Notes: generated by a model not told the origin, from the sequence alone. DNA of 64,000 nt from Dermacentor variabilis (GCF_050947875.1 NC_134571.1:223582024-223646023), one strand, 5' to 3'; positions 10,510-23,267 are shown, numbered from the stretch's first letter. Made by a program: numbers and translations.

Positions 10510-10830
10510 GTGAAGAGACAAAGAGAGTGGCTTGGATCAGAGGGCAATTGGATATAGACGATATTCTAATTGACATGAAGAGAAAAAAATGGAGCTTGGC
10601 AGGCCATGTAATGTGTCGGTTAGATGACCGTTGGGCCATTAGGGTTACAGAACGGGTACCAAGAGAAGGGAAACGGAATCGACGACGACAGAAGACTAGA
10701 TGGAGCGATGAAATGAGAAAATTCGCGGGCGCTAGTTGGAATCTGTTGGCGCAGGACAGGGGTAATTGGAGATCGCAGGGAGAGGCCTTCGTCCTGCAGT
10801 GGACATAAAACAGGCTGATGATTATCAAGT

Positions 10831-12954
10831 AACGAGGGTCAGAGAAAAGCGTTCCCAATGGTACCAAGGGACCATTATAACAGAAACAGCTTCAACAGAA
10901 ACGTTAAAGACATGTACGTGCACCCAAACGTCAGCTAACATTCCCATATACAGGAATTAGGGACATTACGTTCAGTTTACTTTTTTCGCCACCACATGGC
11001 GTATTACGCGTGATGAATTTGAAATTCCCGCTTTGACGTATACCACGGCGCACAAATAAATAAAACAACAAAAAGACGCAGACCTTGAGACTGCGCTTCA
11101 CCTCGGCACTTGGAAACGGGTGCGCTCATACACCAGCGTTATCTCGAACACGGCCAGCTACTTTCGCTGCTGGCAATGAATGGATGCCTAGCTAGACGCC
11201 TGGCCAGACAGCTCGTCGGAATTCCGGGGATGTCTCGCCAGAAGAAAGGCTCCGGCGAAGCTTCCGCCGAATATTTTATTTTTCGTGATTTATTCGTATA
11301 CCACTGCCGCCACGGGCGTTTACGTCAGCCTTCTGCTTCACGGGTTTCCTGCGGAACCGGCATTGCTTAAGTGGAAGCTTAAGCTCGGGTCTGACGCCGG
11401 CTACTGAGATATATGCAAAACGCGGGAATGCGTTTATGAGAAAAGCGCTGAACCGATTTGAATGAAATTTGTTGCATTTAAGAGAGAAAGTTAGATTACA
11501 GTTACTGGAGCCAATAGTTTTTGATTTAGACCATGGCATGTTTTACAACAGTTACAGGAAATCGGTAAATTTAGATGAAAGAAATAGAAGCATGAAGTTT
11601 TGCAAATCTGCAGCTCAGCCATGAAAAACAAATATCGCATTTCTATAAACTTCATCCGTGGTGGCATGAAGAGCGATCAAATTTTATGCATGCATTTACA
11701 ACTGTGAATTTTTACAATGTCTGGAAGGGTTTTGGAAATACCACATTCATAAATTAGTGGTACATTCCAGGGCGGCCTGTGACATCATTGCTGTCCGCTT
11801 TAGATGTGTTATTAGGTGGCGTTTAAAGAAGGGAGATATCGTTTTAAGTTGGTAAGGTACAAAGTCCTATATGTCATTTTGTTTTTCGAAAGTTCGCGTT
11901 TAAAATTTACGCCAGCAAAGTAGACAGCCTAAATAAATATCGGTTTCTGAAATCACTACGTTTTAACCTTTTCTTCTAAATTCAACATAACTCATGATAT
12001 TTGGTGTAGTGGTTCCTCTGAAGAACGATTGCCGATTTCCAATGTTTAGCTAGGAGCCCCCGATCAAGCTAAAACTTTCCCTTAAGGTCGTGTTAGACTA
12101 ATATATTTGTTGGTAGCATATATTTGTAAAGCTGCTTGGGACGCAAAAGGAGAATAGAAAGGAAGAAGGCATGGATGTTATTCAGAAGAGCGTCTGGTTG
12201 GCTAAAAATGACTAAATACCTACTTCTGTAATACTATAACAATAACTTCGATGATGCTACCTCAGTCTACACCGGAAAATTGCAAAACACTATGTAGGCT
12301 GCAACATGCACTACAGACGCTATGTTCTTCTCTAATTATCTTAATATACGGCTGAAATATTACCTAGCTATCCCTTGACAATTTAAGAAACGCACAGCCT
12401 TTGTGCGACGTTACAAAATGTAGCAATATTTCCAGCAAAGCTGTTTCTGTGGAGCGATTAAGAAATTGTAATTGCCAGTAATATGAACACACAGCATAAA
12501 ACTTCACCCTACATATGTTTTGGCAAAGTGGGCACGCTTTATTTATTTATTTACAGGTCCCTCAGGACCAAGAAGGGCGTTACGGACGTTCAACCCCATT
12601 TCGTCCCCAATTGAAAACCATTGACACGTCTCGTTCTCCCAAGGGGCCTAAGAACATGAGCTCAGCGCTCGTATAACGCTGCAATTAACTTGCACGAATG
12701 AAACTTCACACGCACACCTGACGTAACGTGCGCCACCTTTAAATATACGAAGCCGCTGCCTAGTTCAGCTGACTGAGGACAATGAGGATGCCTACTACGG
12801 GCCTCGTACCACGTATGAAAAAACAATGAAAAAAGCAGTATTCACTCATACGCTCATAATTACTCCACAGAATGCTGAGTTGGTGCTGCAAGGAAGCAAT
12901 CGCTAATTCCTTTCGCTATGCAGGCGTCATCTGCAACCACCAATTGTACAGCTA
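10831..12954. other. no gene recognised
   Basis: Mostly AT-rich with no open frame above about 90 codons. A short stretch near 12540-12600 (tttatttatttacaggtccc, then gaccaagaagggcg) resembles the 3' edge of the CR1-like LINE at 38700 and may be a fragment. Nothing else is supported. Confidence 0.35.
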
Positions 12955-13110
12955 TCGATTCAGTGGTCATATCATATCATGCGATGGTAGAGCATCGCCC
13001 ACGACATGCGAAGGTTGTGGGATCGTTCCCCACCTGCGTCAAGCTGTTTTTTCATCCACTTTCATTTCGATTAATTTATCGTTTCTTAATTTCGTTTATT
13101 AAGCACAAGT
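12955..13110 (+). mobile_element. second tRNA-derived SINE family, degenerate copy
   Basis: It contains gatggtagagcatcg (D-arm/A-box like), gcgaaggttgtgggatcgttc (T-arm/B-box like) and then a pyrimidine-rich tail, ttttttcatccactttcatt. The order head, B-box, tail gives plus orientation. It differs from the ggggttttacgtgcc family. It could be mistaken for a tRNA gene, but the anticodon arm and acceptor pairing are not preserved. Confidence 0.55.
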
Positions 13111-13909
13111 AAAGGTTTACCCTGTGTTGTACTTGGTATCTTTGTTTGTTGGCTTATGATACGACTAATGAAAATCGGGCCCCTCGGTTCACCCCCTTTC
13201 TTCTCGTTTATCGATTCAGTGGGTAAGATAAACTGGAAGTTACACAGTATTTAAATTCAGCTATTTCTTTGAAGAGCAACGACCATACAACGAGCAAAGA
13301 TGAAAAGCGGTAAGTGCTAAACGCGAGTTGAAATTCCCAAGTCTTTTGAATTATTACGAATCCTTCAAGTTCGTTTCCGCGCGACACAAGCAATTTAGGC
13401 TTGAATTTTAAGCACGACGCCGTAGTGCGATAAGGTGAAATGCTTCAGCGTTCTTCTGTTGACTGATTATTGAGTTATCTTTAGAGGAATAATAAAATGA
13501 AAAAGATACAAATAGAGTCTTCTCTGGCATTGGCGCCATATCTAATTGGTGCAACCAATGGCTCATAGAAATAAAGGCTAACCAACGTGACTTTATGTGG
13601 GTGTCATGGATGAGTCCAACTTTAGTCTTAAATCCTACATGATCTGCAGCGCTATTAGGGTATTTTTGCATCCGCAGGTAGTGGACTCCAAGCGACAATG
13701 ATTCTTGGAAAAAAATGTTGAAAAACGTTATGGCAGAACTGATCTCATGATGACTGTCGAGAGTAATGCGATTAGCATTCGAGCATATAGCAATACACCA
13801 TATTTCTCAAATCAAGTTTGTTTAACATCTCTAGTTATCATTCTAAAGCTTCTGTTGGTTTGGTTATACGTGGCCTGATCCGGTATCCTCTCCTGTTGGT
13901 AAGGCACTA
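13111..13909. other. no gene recognised
   Basis: Low-complexity AT-rich sequence. Short openings on the minus strand (13208-13393, 13408-13698) lack domain motifs. Confidence 0.3.
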
Positions 13910-14880
13910 ACTTGCCATAGCGACGGCGTGCCGGCGACTGCATCACGCCGACGTACTAAGGATTGTGGAACGGGAGAAGGAACGCTGTCGATGGGACGAA
14001 AAAGGCGGTACGACGACGGGACGATTACGCTTATACGACCAGTCTTAAATGATGACGTTGGTGTAATGAAGAAAGCATGACTCCAGCATGAGGACCATTG
14101 GATGGTGAGTGCATGACGAAGACTGCGTGATGCCGATGGCATGACGAGGACGGCACGGCGATCTGACAACGGATGCATGACAGCGACTGTCTGAACAAAA
14201 CTTCATATGACAACGTCGCCCTGACAGCGGCGGCATAATCACGATGTAATGAGAGCATAATTACGATAGAATCACGAAGACCGATCGACGTCGATGAAAC
14301 GACGAAGGCAGTATGAGGACGATGGTAGGAGGACAATGGGATGACGTTACTGAAGTGATGACGATGGTAAAACGACAGCATCAAGCCGTTGGCATGATTA
14401 TCTTGTTATGACGACGACTTTGTGACAATGCGGCATGACGAGAGTTGGATGACGGTATTATAAAACGAAGACGATAGAACGACCGCGACAGCACTACGAC
14501 CATGGTATGAGGACGACTGAATGACTACGATTGTATGACGACGACACATCGACGATGATGGCATGAAAAGGTATGAGGAGAATCGGATGACCACGAATAT
14601 GACAATGGCGGAACGGCGATTGAATTACGAAGCCAGTATGAAAAGGATGGCCTGACGGCGGCGGCACGAAGAAAGGCGGTTGACGAAGCTGGAATGACGT
14701 TTGTGCAACGACCACGACGGCACCATCACTCACGAGTACATACCTAGTGGCTCAAGTTTTTGTCAACTTGGCCCACCAAATGGGCGTAAAAGACGTGACG
14801 GCAACGAAACGACGATAGTGAGATGAACCTTAAAGGACGATGACTGAACGACCATGACGACATTACGACCATGTTACATA
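13910..14880. repeat. degenerate minisatellite, gatgacgacgg-like
   Basis: Words such as atgacgacg, catgacgac, gatggcatgacg and gtatgagga recur at irregular spacings of roughly 10-25 bp for nearly 1 kb. The minus-strand frames are full of the resulting Ser/His/Arg-rich readings (SSSCHRHHAVFV). Those frames are therefore products of the repeat, not genes. The period has drifted too far to state a strict unit. Confidence 0.7.
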
Positions 14881-17800
14881 CACGTGACGTGTAAAATCAG
14901 TGATAACGATGAGCCACATTAAACAGGAGCATATTTTTACTTAACAGAGGGCCCTAGCTGACGGTCATTCCTTGGCGGATAAATCTCCGGGCCCACTTCG
15001 CGCAGGCCACGCGTGATCTTAGCCACGCGCCCGCTTCGCTTTCCAGGCCTGTCCGTAGCCAGCCGCCGTTGCCTTAATCTGAATAAAGCATTTCGTAAAG
15101 TATTGAGTAGAAGCGAAGTGCACTTACCCCTTAAGTAGCTTGTACTAGGTGCTTGAACCGCGATAGAACAGACGAAGCGTGGGCGCCCAAGAACGGAAAC
15201 CACAGAACCCGAACGATTTCACACACTCCCCCGAAGGTTCTCCCTGCGGCAAGTTCCGAGTCTCGTTGCCACAAACAGGTCGCACAAGCTATTGAGACGA
15301 TGTTGCGCTTGCAGGAGAGCGCCGCGTAGGACGGCCCCTATGTGGTGTGGTTTCAACGAGGGCCACCGACCGCACTGCACGACTTGACACGGATGAACAA
15401 AAGACCAAGGCGGAAAACTGGGAATTCCAGGCCTCCACGACATCGCGAAAACCTTCCTGGAAGCACGCCCATTGTGATTTTGCTCTCCGAGAAGTTGACG
15501 CAGGGACGAAGGTCTTATGACGCAAGAGGTCATACAGCTGCAAACAGAGGCCAGCCACGCGGTCTGCCCTGCTGCAAGAATGCTTTGTCACTGACTAGGC
15601 ATTGTCCCCCCGTTCTTCCACGGTTGGGTTCACGTCACGTAAGCAGCTTTTTCCTAGATGCACTCATACATCAACTGCGCACGTTTCATTCATCCGAGAG
15701 CACTGCATGTTGCACACATACAGGCAGCCCGTACTAGAAATATGTGGATTTGAAGACGTCACACACTGGTAAAGGTGCCGGAAAATTGGCCTTCACACGT
15801 TATCTGGTGTGACGCTCGGAAATCGCTTACAAATTACGAGCGAGCAGCGTTTTGCAAGGCTACACATGAGTAATTAAACGAGAAATGTAGTGCGGAAAAC
15901 ATTCAGACACGCTGTCTATGTTTTGCTCTGACAACTCGAGGTTTTCTTCATCTGAACCCATAGCGCGCTACATGAACGCCTTTTTTTCGTTTTTCATTTC
16001 TTGCCCACCTAAACCGCACCACAGCTTCTGAAGAAAAAAGGAATTATGGTGAATTCACGACTGCAGCCGACATCGGCTGCAGGTTGTTGCTAAAACCTCA
16101 GCGAAGGCTCTAAGCTGGGCCCGCTGCGTGAAAAACAGGCATTCCAAAGCGCGAAGGTATTGGCCCCGACGCTGCAGTGATGCCTTTTTCTATTGCTCTT
16201 CACGCTTTCAGCGTTTCGCCAGCGTCAGAGGGACGCTCGGACTGCGTTATCAATGGGATCAGCTGTACATGAACGGTGGATGTTAACATAGAATGAAGCG
16301 CAAAGCATCGCTACAATATCTCGGCCCAGCTGCGGGGCGAATTAGCATCGCTAGTTTCAACAGTGCGCCTCATAGTTAACCACGTATGAGCAAATATTGC
16401 AAAGAACCGAGTCGTCTGTCGAATTGTAATTGGCAAGGACTTCACCGCATCGATGACCTAATTGAATTTTGTGTCGACCGCGAAGGAATGGTGGAAGTCG
16501 AAATGAATACAGAGATTAGCTGCAAATAGTCGTTCTGCGAGCGATAAAGACGTGTTGAAAGGGGTCCTCAACCACCTGTCGGACTTGGCGCAAAACATTC
16601 ATCGGATGGCATATGCTTTGTGAACCTTTCAGCCAAATCTTGCACTCATGCGCGGTGCCTGGGACTCCCAAATGCAGCGCGAAGTCACCTTTCTCACAAA
16701 CGCTATCTTTTCAACAAAAGTGGTCTTCTCACTTTTTTCTTGCTGCTGTACTTCGTCATGTAGCAGGTTACCATAGACGGCTGCTAATGCTCGATAGATG
16801 ACAATCAAGAAAGGAGTTTGGATCATTGCGCTTCTACCTACGCTTCGGTGTATAGTTATGACGCAAGTTTACTCAAAGAAGTGAGCGAAAATATGTGCGA
16901 GCCGGCGCACCGGCGACGCGCCGCGGAAAGGGGGGAGAGCAGCAATTATCATACAATGTTTCTTCCGAGGTGGGATGAGGAAACGGGTGGAGAACGGGGG
17001 GTCAATTTCCCTTTGTCCTCTGGTAGCTTCAGCACTAGTTAAAGGAGGGAAGGTGCTTAAGGTGCGAAGTCGGCGCCCCTCGATGATTCAAGTGCACGGT
17101 GCCAGCGCGAAGGAAGAGCCGCTGTCCGGCAAAGAGACGCCTTATTAAAACGCCGAGGCGTCTGTCCGAGTGCAAGCCCGAAACTCCGCTCTCCCCCACA
17201 CAACCAAAACATGACTTTTTAAGCCCTCAGTTGCAGAAAGGAGTCGCAAACCAGCCGATCACACATGTGAGTTCACACCATTGGAAACAATAGCACAACA
17301 ACCATCGTGCCGCACACGGCATTGGTGGAAACAGTGACACACTTTATAACACGCCAGGGGATAGGATTGCTCAAAGACATGTGTCATCTCCCTCTCCCCT
17401 ACGTTAGGCTCCGAGTATGGGTCTTGATGTCCTGCACTTTTCTCCTGCAAGTGGCCGCCACGCAAGCTGCGAGAATGTTTACACGAAGCCACGGCTTATT
17501 GAAGGCATGTCTGCCGGACAGTGTCCTGCCAGTGCCAGAAAACTCGGTTCCCTGTGGAGCTGCGGGCCGGTTCGCTTGAAATCCAAACACCACAATTGGG
17601 ACGCGATGGCGATCGCACACAAACGAATCCATCGGTCGCAGCCGGCTAAGTGGTCGCAAAGACACTGCCGTTTTCACATGGCATTCTCAGAAGGCCCACG
17701 CGGACAGAGCTTTAGTTTAGGGGACGCAAGGCGTTGCGGCCCCTATTGCTTCGGTGCGCTTGCGTTTGCAGGCGCAAGCAGGAACACGTTATATGTTAGC

Positions 17801-18784
17801 GGCCCCAAACGCAAGCCGCAGTGAGGTCTCATGCGCTCGCAGCGTCATCAACGTGTGATCGTTGCTGCGTTTTTTAATATATGAAATCAAGCATATGAAG
17901 TAAAGTACATTAAACGGTTTTTATTAAAAGGAGTTAATACATATAAAATCGATGTCTGTCGACACTTGGGAAAAGATTTAAGAGATTATCTACGCGCCTA
18001 CGTTACGACTGAGGCCGAGCCGAAGCAATCCATCCAAACATACGTTTGGTGCAGCATAATCTGTTGTGGTCTGTGTTTTGTTTATTTAGAGCCTCCTACA
18101 AACTTTGACATGCCACCGTTGCGGTGACAGCGTGCCGGTGTGCTCTCCGGCGCGAACGTGTGAAATGCACACGTCCGCGCAGACATGCCCTGCGTCTGCG
18201 CGGCGGGATGGGCGGCTAGTCTCGTTTCAAGCATCACTTGCAAGGGACCAAAAGAACGACGAAGCGCTGACTTCCAACTGATCGTGCTCTACCTTAGCTA
18301 GGCATTCTAATCAATGTAGTAGACTTATCACTGAAGCAGCAGCGATTGCCGAAGGCGACTCAGTACGCCGTCAATTGCATTAACAGGTAAAGAACTGATT
18401 TTCCTGAGGTCGCACACGCGCCCTCGTTAATCTTAGGCGGCGGTCATGGTTCCTTTGAATTTTGAATGCATACTCATGTCGGTTGGATGCTTTGTGAGGG
18501 GCGCTTTTGTCTTCTTGTCTCAGTATATATGCGTGTTACTCAAGATAAAAATAAGTTGGAAGTCAGCGTTTGTCTTCGTCATTCTTTTGGTCCCTTGTCC
18601 TTGTATGCGATGCAAGTAATGTTTGAAACAATGGAATACCAACTAGCCTGTACCCAAAGTGCAGTGCCTAGAATACTTGAAATGTGATTACCCCCAAGCA
18701 GCGCGCATGAGAATTGATGAAGCCGCTGGGTGATGCTTCAGCTGAGAGGCGTGCTCGCCTGCTTAAAGCGCGAACAGTCTCTCA
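14881..18784. other. no gene recognised
   Basis: Several overlapping frames (15219-15737, 17307-17824 and others) show no motif known to me. A perfect 10-bp inverted repeat with a 2-base loop lies at 16061-16082 (ctgcagccga). No element termini were found. Confidence 0.35.
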
Positions 18785-19790
18785 TAGCAAAAGGGCAAAG
18801 AGATGCCGGGGTAATGAAACACAGGGCATTGTGAGGGTACAACAGGTATGAGGTACTGAGAGGTATTTGGAAGGGAGTAATGGTGCCGGGGCTTACTTAC
18901 GGGAATGCGGTCCTGTGCTTAAGGGAAGAAGTTAAGTGGAATCTAGAAGTAAATCAGATAGCTGTTGGAAGATTAGCACTAATTGCCCACGGGAAAACCA
19001 CAAACGAAGCAGTACAGGGGGATATGGGCTGGGCATCGTTCGAAGCACGGGAAGCTCAGAGTAAAATCCTATACGGAAAACGCCTGAGGAAATTGGACGA
19101 TAACAGGTGAGCAGCTAAGGTATTTAAATACCTATACAGAAAGAGCGTTGACTCTCGATGGCGGAAAAGTACTAGGAAGCTAACCAGTAAGTATGCCAGA
19201 CACGAGGACGGAGAAAGACACAGCATTAAACGACAGGTTAAAAACACGGAAGGTAAAAATTGGATAAATTCAATGGAAAAGAAGCATAGTGTTGAACTAT
19301 ATCGAGACTGGAAACAGCAGATCAGGAAGGAAGCGTTTTATGATAACTCAAGAGGCAGTGCCCTACTCTTTGAAGCTAGGTGAGGATGTGTTAGAACGCG
19401 GAGCTATAAAAAAGAAATTTAACGAAGAAGAAGACATGTAGTGTGTGTGATAAATCTAGAAACAATAGAAGACCTCATACTAAAATGTGATGGTATTCAT
19501 CCCGATGTAGATGCGGGTACAGTCACGCTTCCCGAGGCCCTAGGGTTCAGAGATAACGATAGTCATGTATATAAATATGCGGTGGAAATTAGCAAAAAGC
19601 GATTGGAGGTTTGGTGGCTCAAAAGCAGAGAGGTGACATAAGGTTAAAAGTGTAGGAAGACGTATATAAAGAAAATGGCGAATTTTAACAACTTACAACA
19701 CAGTTAAACAAAAATAAAAAGCTGAGCATGGTGGCAACTGCCATCACCCCGTTTTAAAGGGGACGCTCCTACCTTCCATTAATCCATCCA
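18785..19790 (+). mobile_element. LINE family B, copy 2 (5'-truncated)
   Basis: Readable blocks are GVMKHRAL, YNRYEVLRGIWKGVMVPGLT, NQIAVGRLALIAHGKTTNEA, QGDMGWASFEAREAQSK, then GSALLFEAR and KKRLEVWWLKSREVT. The end carries ccgttttaaaggggacgctc and a short ccatccac tail. The same blocks occur in the minus-strand copy at 20996-22260. Stops interrupt it and no catalytic reverse transcriptase boxes remain. Confidence 0.8.
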
Positions 19791-19891
19791 CGTCAGGTCG
19801 CCGCATGAAACGCATGCTTGTATCATCGGCTGCGTGCGTGGTGCGTGCTTTATCCATTTTTTTCGTGCAAACGCTGCCTTGAAGATACGCG

Positions 19892-20326
19892 ATGAGCCGA
19901 CGACAAAGTCATTGCTTTGTACCCGGCTGCAAAATCGGGTACAAATCATGCGAGGAGAAGTTGTTTGGTGTGCCGAAAGAAGAGGACGTATTTCAACAAT
20001 GGCGGCGCAATATTCCAAAAGCAGACAGGCCTGTTGAGTGCAGCGCAGCTGTCCGCGAGCTGCACTTTGACATACAGTTCGTGAATCGACCCTTCGAGCA
20101 CACCATTGACGGCAATACTGCGCGCCTTGAGAGAACGAGGCCAGTCCTGCCTGGCGCTGTTCCGACTATTTTTCTGGTGTGTCAGGCACACCAGGAAGAA
20201 CTTACCAACAACATAATGAAGTTCTTTCTTCTGACTAGGCTACATTTCTTCACCAAGCCCCTGAATAAAGATAGGCTGTCACCAAGCGAAAGAAGGAAAC
20301 ACCTGAAACTAAGGAGAACCACTTGA
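19892..20326 (+). CDS. THAP-domain protein, transposase-related, probably truncated
   Basis: This 144-residue frame begins with an ATG four residues before HCFVPGCKIGYKS, the first Cys pair of a THAP zinc finger. WRRNIPK follows and RPVLPGAVPTIFL closes the domain (the AVPTIF box). The second half of the C2CH set should read VCxxHF but is VRELHF, so one zinc Cys is replaced by Arg. After the domain comes FFLLTRLHFFTKPLNKDRL, a stretch like those following THAP domains in P-element/THAP9-type transposases; a stop comes soon after. THAP domains bind specific DNA, usually element ends. The missing zinc ligand and short length suggest a decayed transposase N-terminus rather than a working gene. 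Confidence 0.6.
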   Translation: MSRRQSHCFVPGCKIGYKSCEEKLFGVPKEEDVFQQWRRNIPKADRPVECSAAVRELHFDIQFVNRPFEHTIDGNTARLERTRPVLPGAVPTIFLVCQAHQEELTNNIMKFFLLTRLHFFTKPLNKDRLSPSERRKHLKLRRTT

Positions 20327-20995
20327 ATGGCAACAGCTTATGTTGGACGTATGACGTGTTCTCATTTGTGTCCTCGATAATGTAGAAATGTAGATAATGT
20401 AGAAAGCCTGCCTTTTAAAAGTAGAGTTGAATATGTTTGATCTAACTGAAAAAAAATCCAGAGCGTTCGCTGTATTTTCGTAATTTCTTCAATGTTTTAG
20501 TGTCAATTATTTGTCGAATAAAACTTTATTGTAGCAAAGATTTCTTTTTCGATTGTAGAAGAAAAACAGATGATCATTCAAGCAAATATACAAATTCTGT
20601 CCCCAGATCGCATTGCAGCAGCTCGCTCGGTCCGAACCGAACTTGCTAACTTTTATTTCTCGTGCGCCGAGACCTTGGCAAAGTTTGTCACCTTTGATAG
20701 CGGCACCGCATCCCCATTTCAACTAAAAGCCACAAATTTCATTGCGGCAGCGAATGCAGTTGGGGCTCCCAGAATCAACGTGCTAAAAAAGCATGCAAAA
20801 GAAGCGCGAGATCCGAGAGCAATCTGCAGCAACGAAATTCACGGCGGAAAAAAAAATATCTCTTTACAAAAGTATTCATGCACATCAGCACTACAGAAAG
20901 TTGGCGTAGAAAGAACGCACCGGAATTCAAAGGCAGGTTGGCAAACTCAGTCTATTTACTGTGCGGCGAGCAGACGACATCGCAGCACGCAGACA
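20327..20995. other. no gene recognised; possible rest of the THAP element
   Basis: Stops in all frames follow the THAP protein. The plus-strand frame at 20570-21019 has no domain motif. No terminal inverted repeats were found for the THAP sequence. Confidence 0.3.
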
Positions 20996-22260
20996 TGGAT
21001 GGATGGATGGATGTTATGAGCGTCCCCTTTGGATCGGGGCGGTGGGTTGCGCCACGAGGCTCTTGCTATTATACTGCCTAATGTTCTACCTAGGTTAAAC
21101 AATGAAAAAAAAAACAATATTAACTACGACGCCCAAATTTTCTGATCCCCTATTGCGAACTGTGCTTTTGTACGTGTCCGTTGTTTAGTCGTTTCCCTAC
21201 TTTTCTTCCACCAATCCTCCAATCGCCTCTTACTAATGCCTATTGCGGACATGTTTGCTTTAACACTGCTCCCGCTGAACCCAAGGGCTTCAAGGAGGCC
21301 AGTGGCGCCTCAATCGACCGCTGGGCAGAAGTCTTCACATTCTAATACAACATGCTCCACAGTTTCCCTAGCTTTACCGCAGCAAGCACATGCTTCTTCC
21401 TTGTTATATTTCGCTTAATAGGTGCGTGTTCTAAGACATCCCGATCTCGCTTCGAAAAGTAATCAGCTTCCCTTTGAGTTATCATAAATTGTTTCTTTCC
21501 TGATTTCGTTTTTCCCTCATAAGCAGTTAGTCATAAGAGGTTTCTTTTCCATTGCCGCCACCCATGAGATTATTTCGGCCTCTCTGACTTTCCGCTTGAC
21601 CTTCTTTGTTGCTGTGTTGCCCACCCTAGAGACCGCATACTTGCTGGTAAGCTTCGTGGTTCTTTTCCTCCACTGTGAATCAATGTTTTTCCTCTCCAGA
21701 TACCTGAACACTCTCTTAGCCCATTTACTTTCTTCCATATTCCTCAGCCGTTCTTCATACTCAATTTTACTGTGAGCTTCCTTCACATCAAAACTAGTCC
21801 AGCCCATATCGCCCTGCACAGCTTGATTTGTAGTCTTCCCGTGAGCGCCCAATGCGAGGCGACCCACTGACTTTTGGTTCCCGTCGAGTCCTGATTGTAC
21901 CCCTGATTGAATGCAAACAACCGCATTTCCAAAAGTAAGTCCTGGAACCATTACACCTTACCACATACCGCAGAGGACCTCGTATCTATTGCATCCCCAT
22001 AGCGCTCTGTGGTTCATTATGGCTGCGTTTCTCTTCCCCTTTACTGTTATGGTTTCTTCCTCTGTTTCCATATATCTATTGCCTTCGTTTATCCATAAAC
22101 CAAGGTATTTATATTCTGTTACCCGAGGTATTTCTTGGCCCTGTATATCCACTGTCTGTTCACTGTTTTCAGTGAACACCATAGCACCTGATTTTCTAAC
22201 ACTAAATTTCAGACCTAAATTGTAAGCGGCAGCCAGCGCCACCTGGACCTCTTTCCGACG
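20996..22260 (-). mobile_element. LINE family B, copy 3 (minus strand)
   Basis: It begins, on the plus strand, with atggatggatggatgg, the 3' tandem tail read backwards, followed by the shared 3' untranslated block gcgtcccctttggatcgggg. Minus-strand frames give LGLKFSVRKSGAMVF, VTEYKYLGLWINEGNRYME and KRNAAIMNHRALWG at 22302-21958, then MVPGLTFGNAVVC to EIISWVAAMEKKP at 21951-21517. KYLGL is the block after the reverse transcriptase palm. It is 5'-truncated near 22260, where similarity stops. Confidence 0.8.
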
Positions 22261-22834
22261 TATCGCGGGAGTGCTTGAAAGCCGGCGGCGCGGTACGCAC
22301 ACTTCCCTATTCTAGACACTGGTCCCAAACCTTGGGTAGACTCGGCTGGTCTCGTTTCTCGTAAGTTCTCATACACCGCGAGAGTCACGTGGGTGACGTG
22401 ACCGCTTAGGGCAGCGATGTTTTCGTCCGCCCCAACAACGCAAGGACGCAAGCACTCCCTACCTTTTATCGTCACGCCCGTCTCCCCAAACACTCCCTTT
22501 CAGCTTAGACCGTCTTCCCGTTTGTTCCGAGCTAGGGTGCAGATCTGGAACCTCTTCTACGGCGCGACCACTAATCCAATTTCATTCCAGGCATGGGTGT
22601 CTCTCACGTCGTCTCTTTGCGGAAACCACGCACATCCTTCGTTTCCCGTAATTGGCCGATAGAACAGCGTGTGAAATCGCCCTGCGCTTTGCTGCAGTCG
22701 CCTAAACTGGGCCACACAACAACAGCAAGACCAACTTCGTAACCTCAAACTGACTACGGGTATTGAGTAGAGATTGCACTCATTCACAGAGAGGCCTCAA
22801 TGTGGCCGCAGAAGTTTGGGGTGGGAAGTAGAAG
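22261..22834. other. no gene recognised
   Basis: Short sequence between two LINE copies. Frames at 22417-22662 (plus) and 22557-22787 (minus) have no motif. Confidence 0.3.
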
Positions 22835-23245
22835 TCATCATCATCATGATCAACGTATTTATGTCCACTGCAGGACGAAGGCCTCTCCCTGCGATCTCCA
22901 ATTACCCGTGTCCTGCGCCAACCGATTCCAAATAGCACCCGAAAATTTCCTAATTTCGTCACTCCATCTAGTCTTCTGCCGTCCTCTACTGCGCTTCCCT
23001 TCTCTTGGTACCCATTCTGTTACCCTAATGGCCCAATGGTTATGTAGTCTGTAGATTACACGACCTGCCCAGCGCCATTATTTTCTCCCAATGTCTGTTA
23101 GAATATCGTCTACGCCCGTTTGCCCTCTGATCGAAACTGCCCTCTTTCTGTCTCTTAAAGTTATGCCTAAAATTCTTCGTTCCATCGCTCTTTGTGCGGT
23201 CCTTAACTTGTTCTCAAGGTTCTTTGTCAGTCACTTCCAAGTTCC
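22835..23245 (-). mobile_element. 3' end of an RTE/BovB-like LINE (copy 3)
   Basis: It starts with catcatcatcatgatc, which on the minus strand is the (gat)n tail expected for RTE elements. It then matches cctgcagtggacataaat, gagaaggcc-type sequence and the C-terminal coding blocks of the copies at 1-2310 and 9357-10830. Only about 400 bp remain. Confidence 0.8.
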
Positions 23246-23267
23246 TAGGACCCTTATAGTCTATAGC

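Larger units (their letters stand above)
9357..10830 (+). mobile_element. RTE/BovB-like LINE, 5'-truncated, interrupted by a SINE
   Basis: The copy starts inside the reverse transcriptase (KELKNYRPI near 9365) and runs to cgtcctgcagtggacataaa near 10800, the same 3' end as the copy at 22835-23245. Readable blocks are AGFRKGYS, AFIDYEKVFDSVE, GVRQGD, EYVYLGQIMTGNPDQEKEI, KWSLAGHV and RWSDEMRKFAGA. A SINE splits it at 10339-10509. Frames are broken in several places. Confidence 0.8.

Noticed and set aside
12985..13060. tRNA gene
   Set aside because: A- and B-box-like words are present, but acceptor and anticodon stems do not pair; it is a SINE head.
13864..14733. Ser/His/Arg-rich minus-strand frames
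   Set aside because: They are translations of the degenerate atgacgacg minisatellite and overlap one another.
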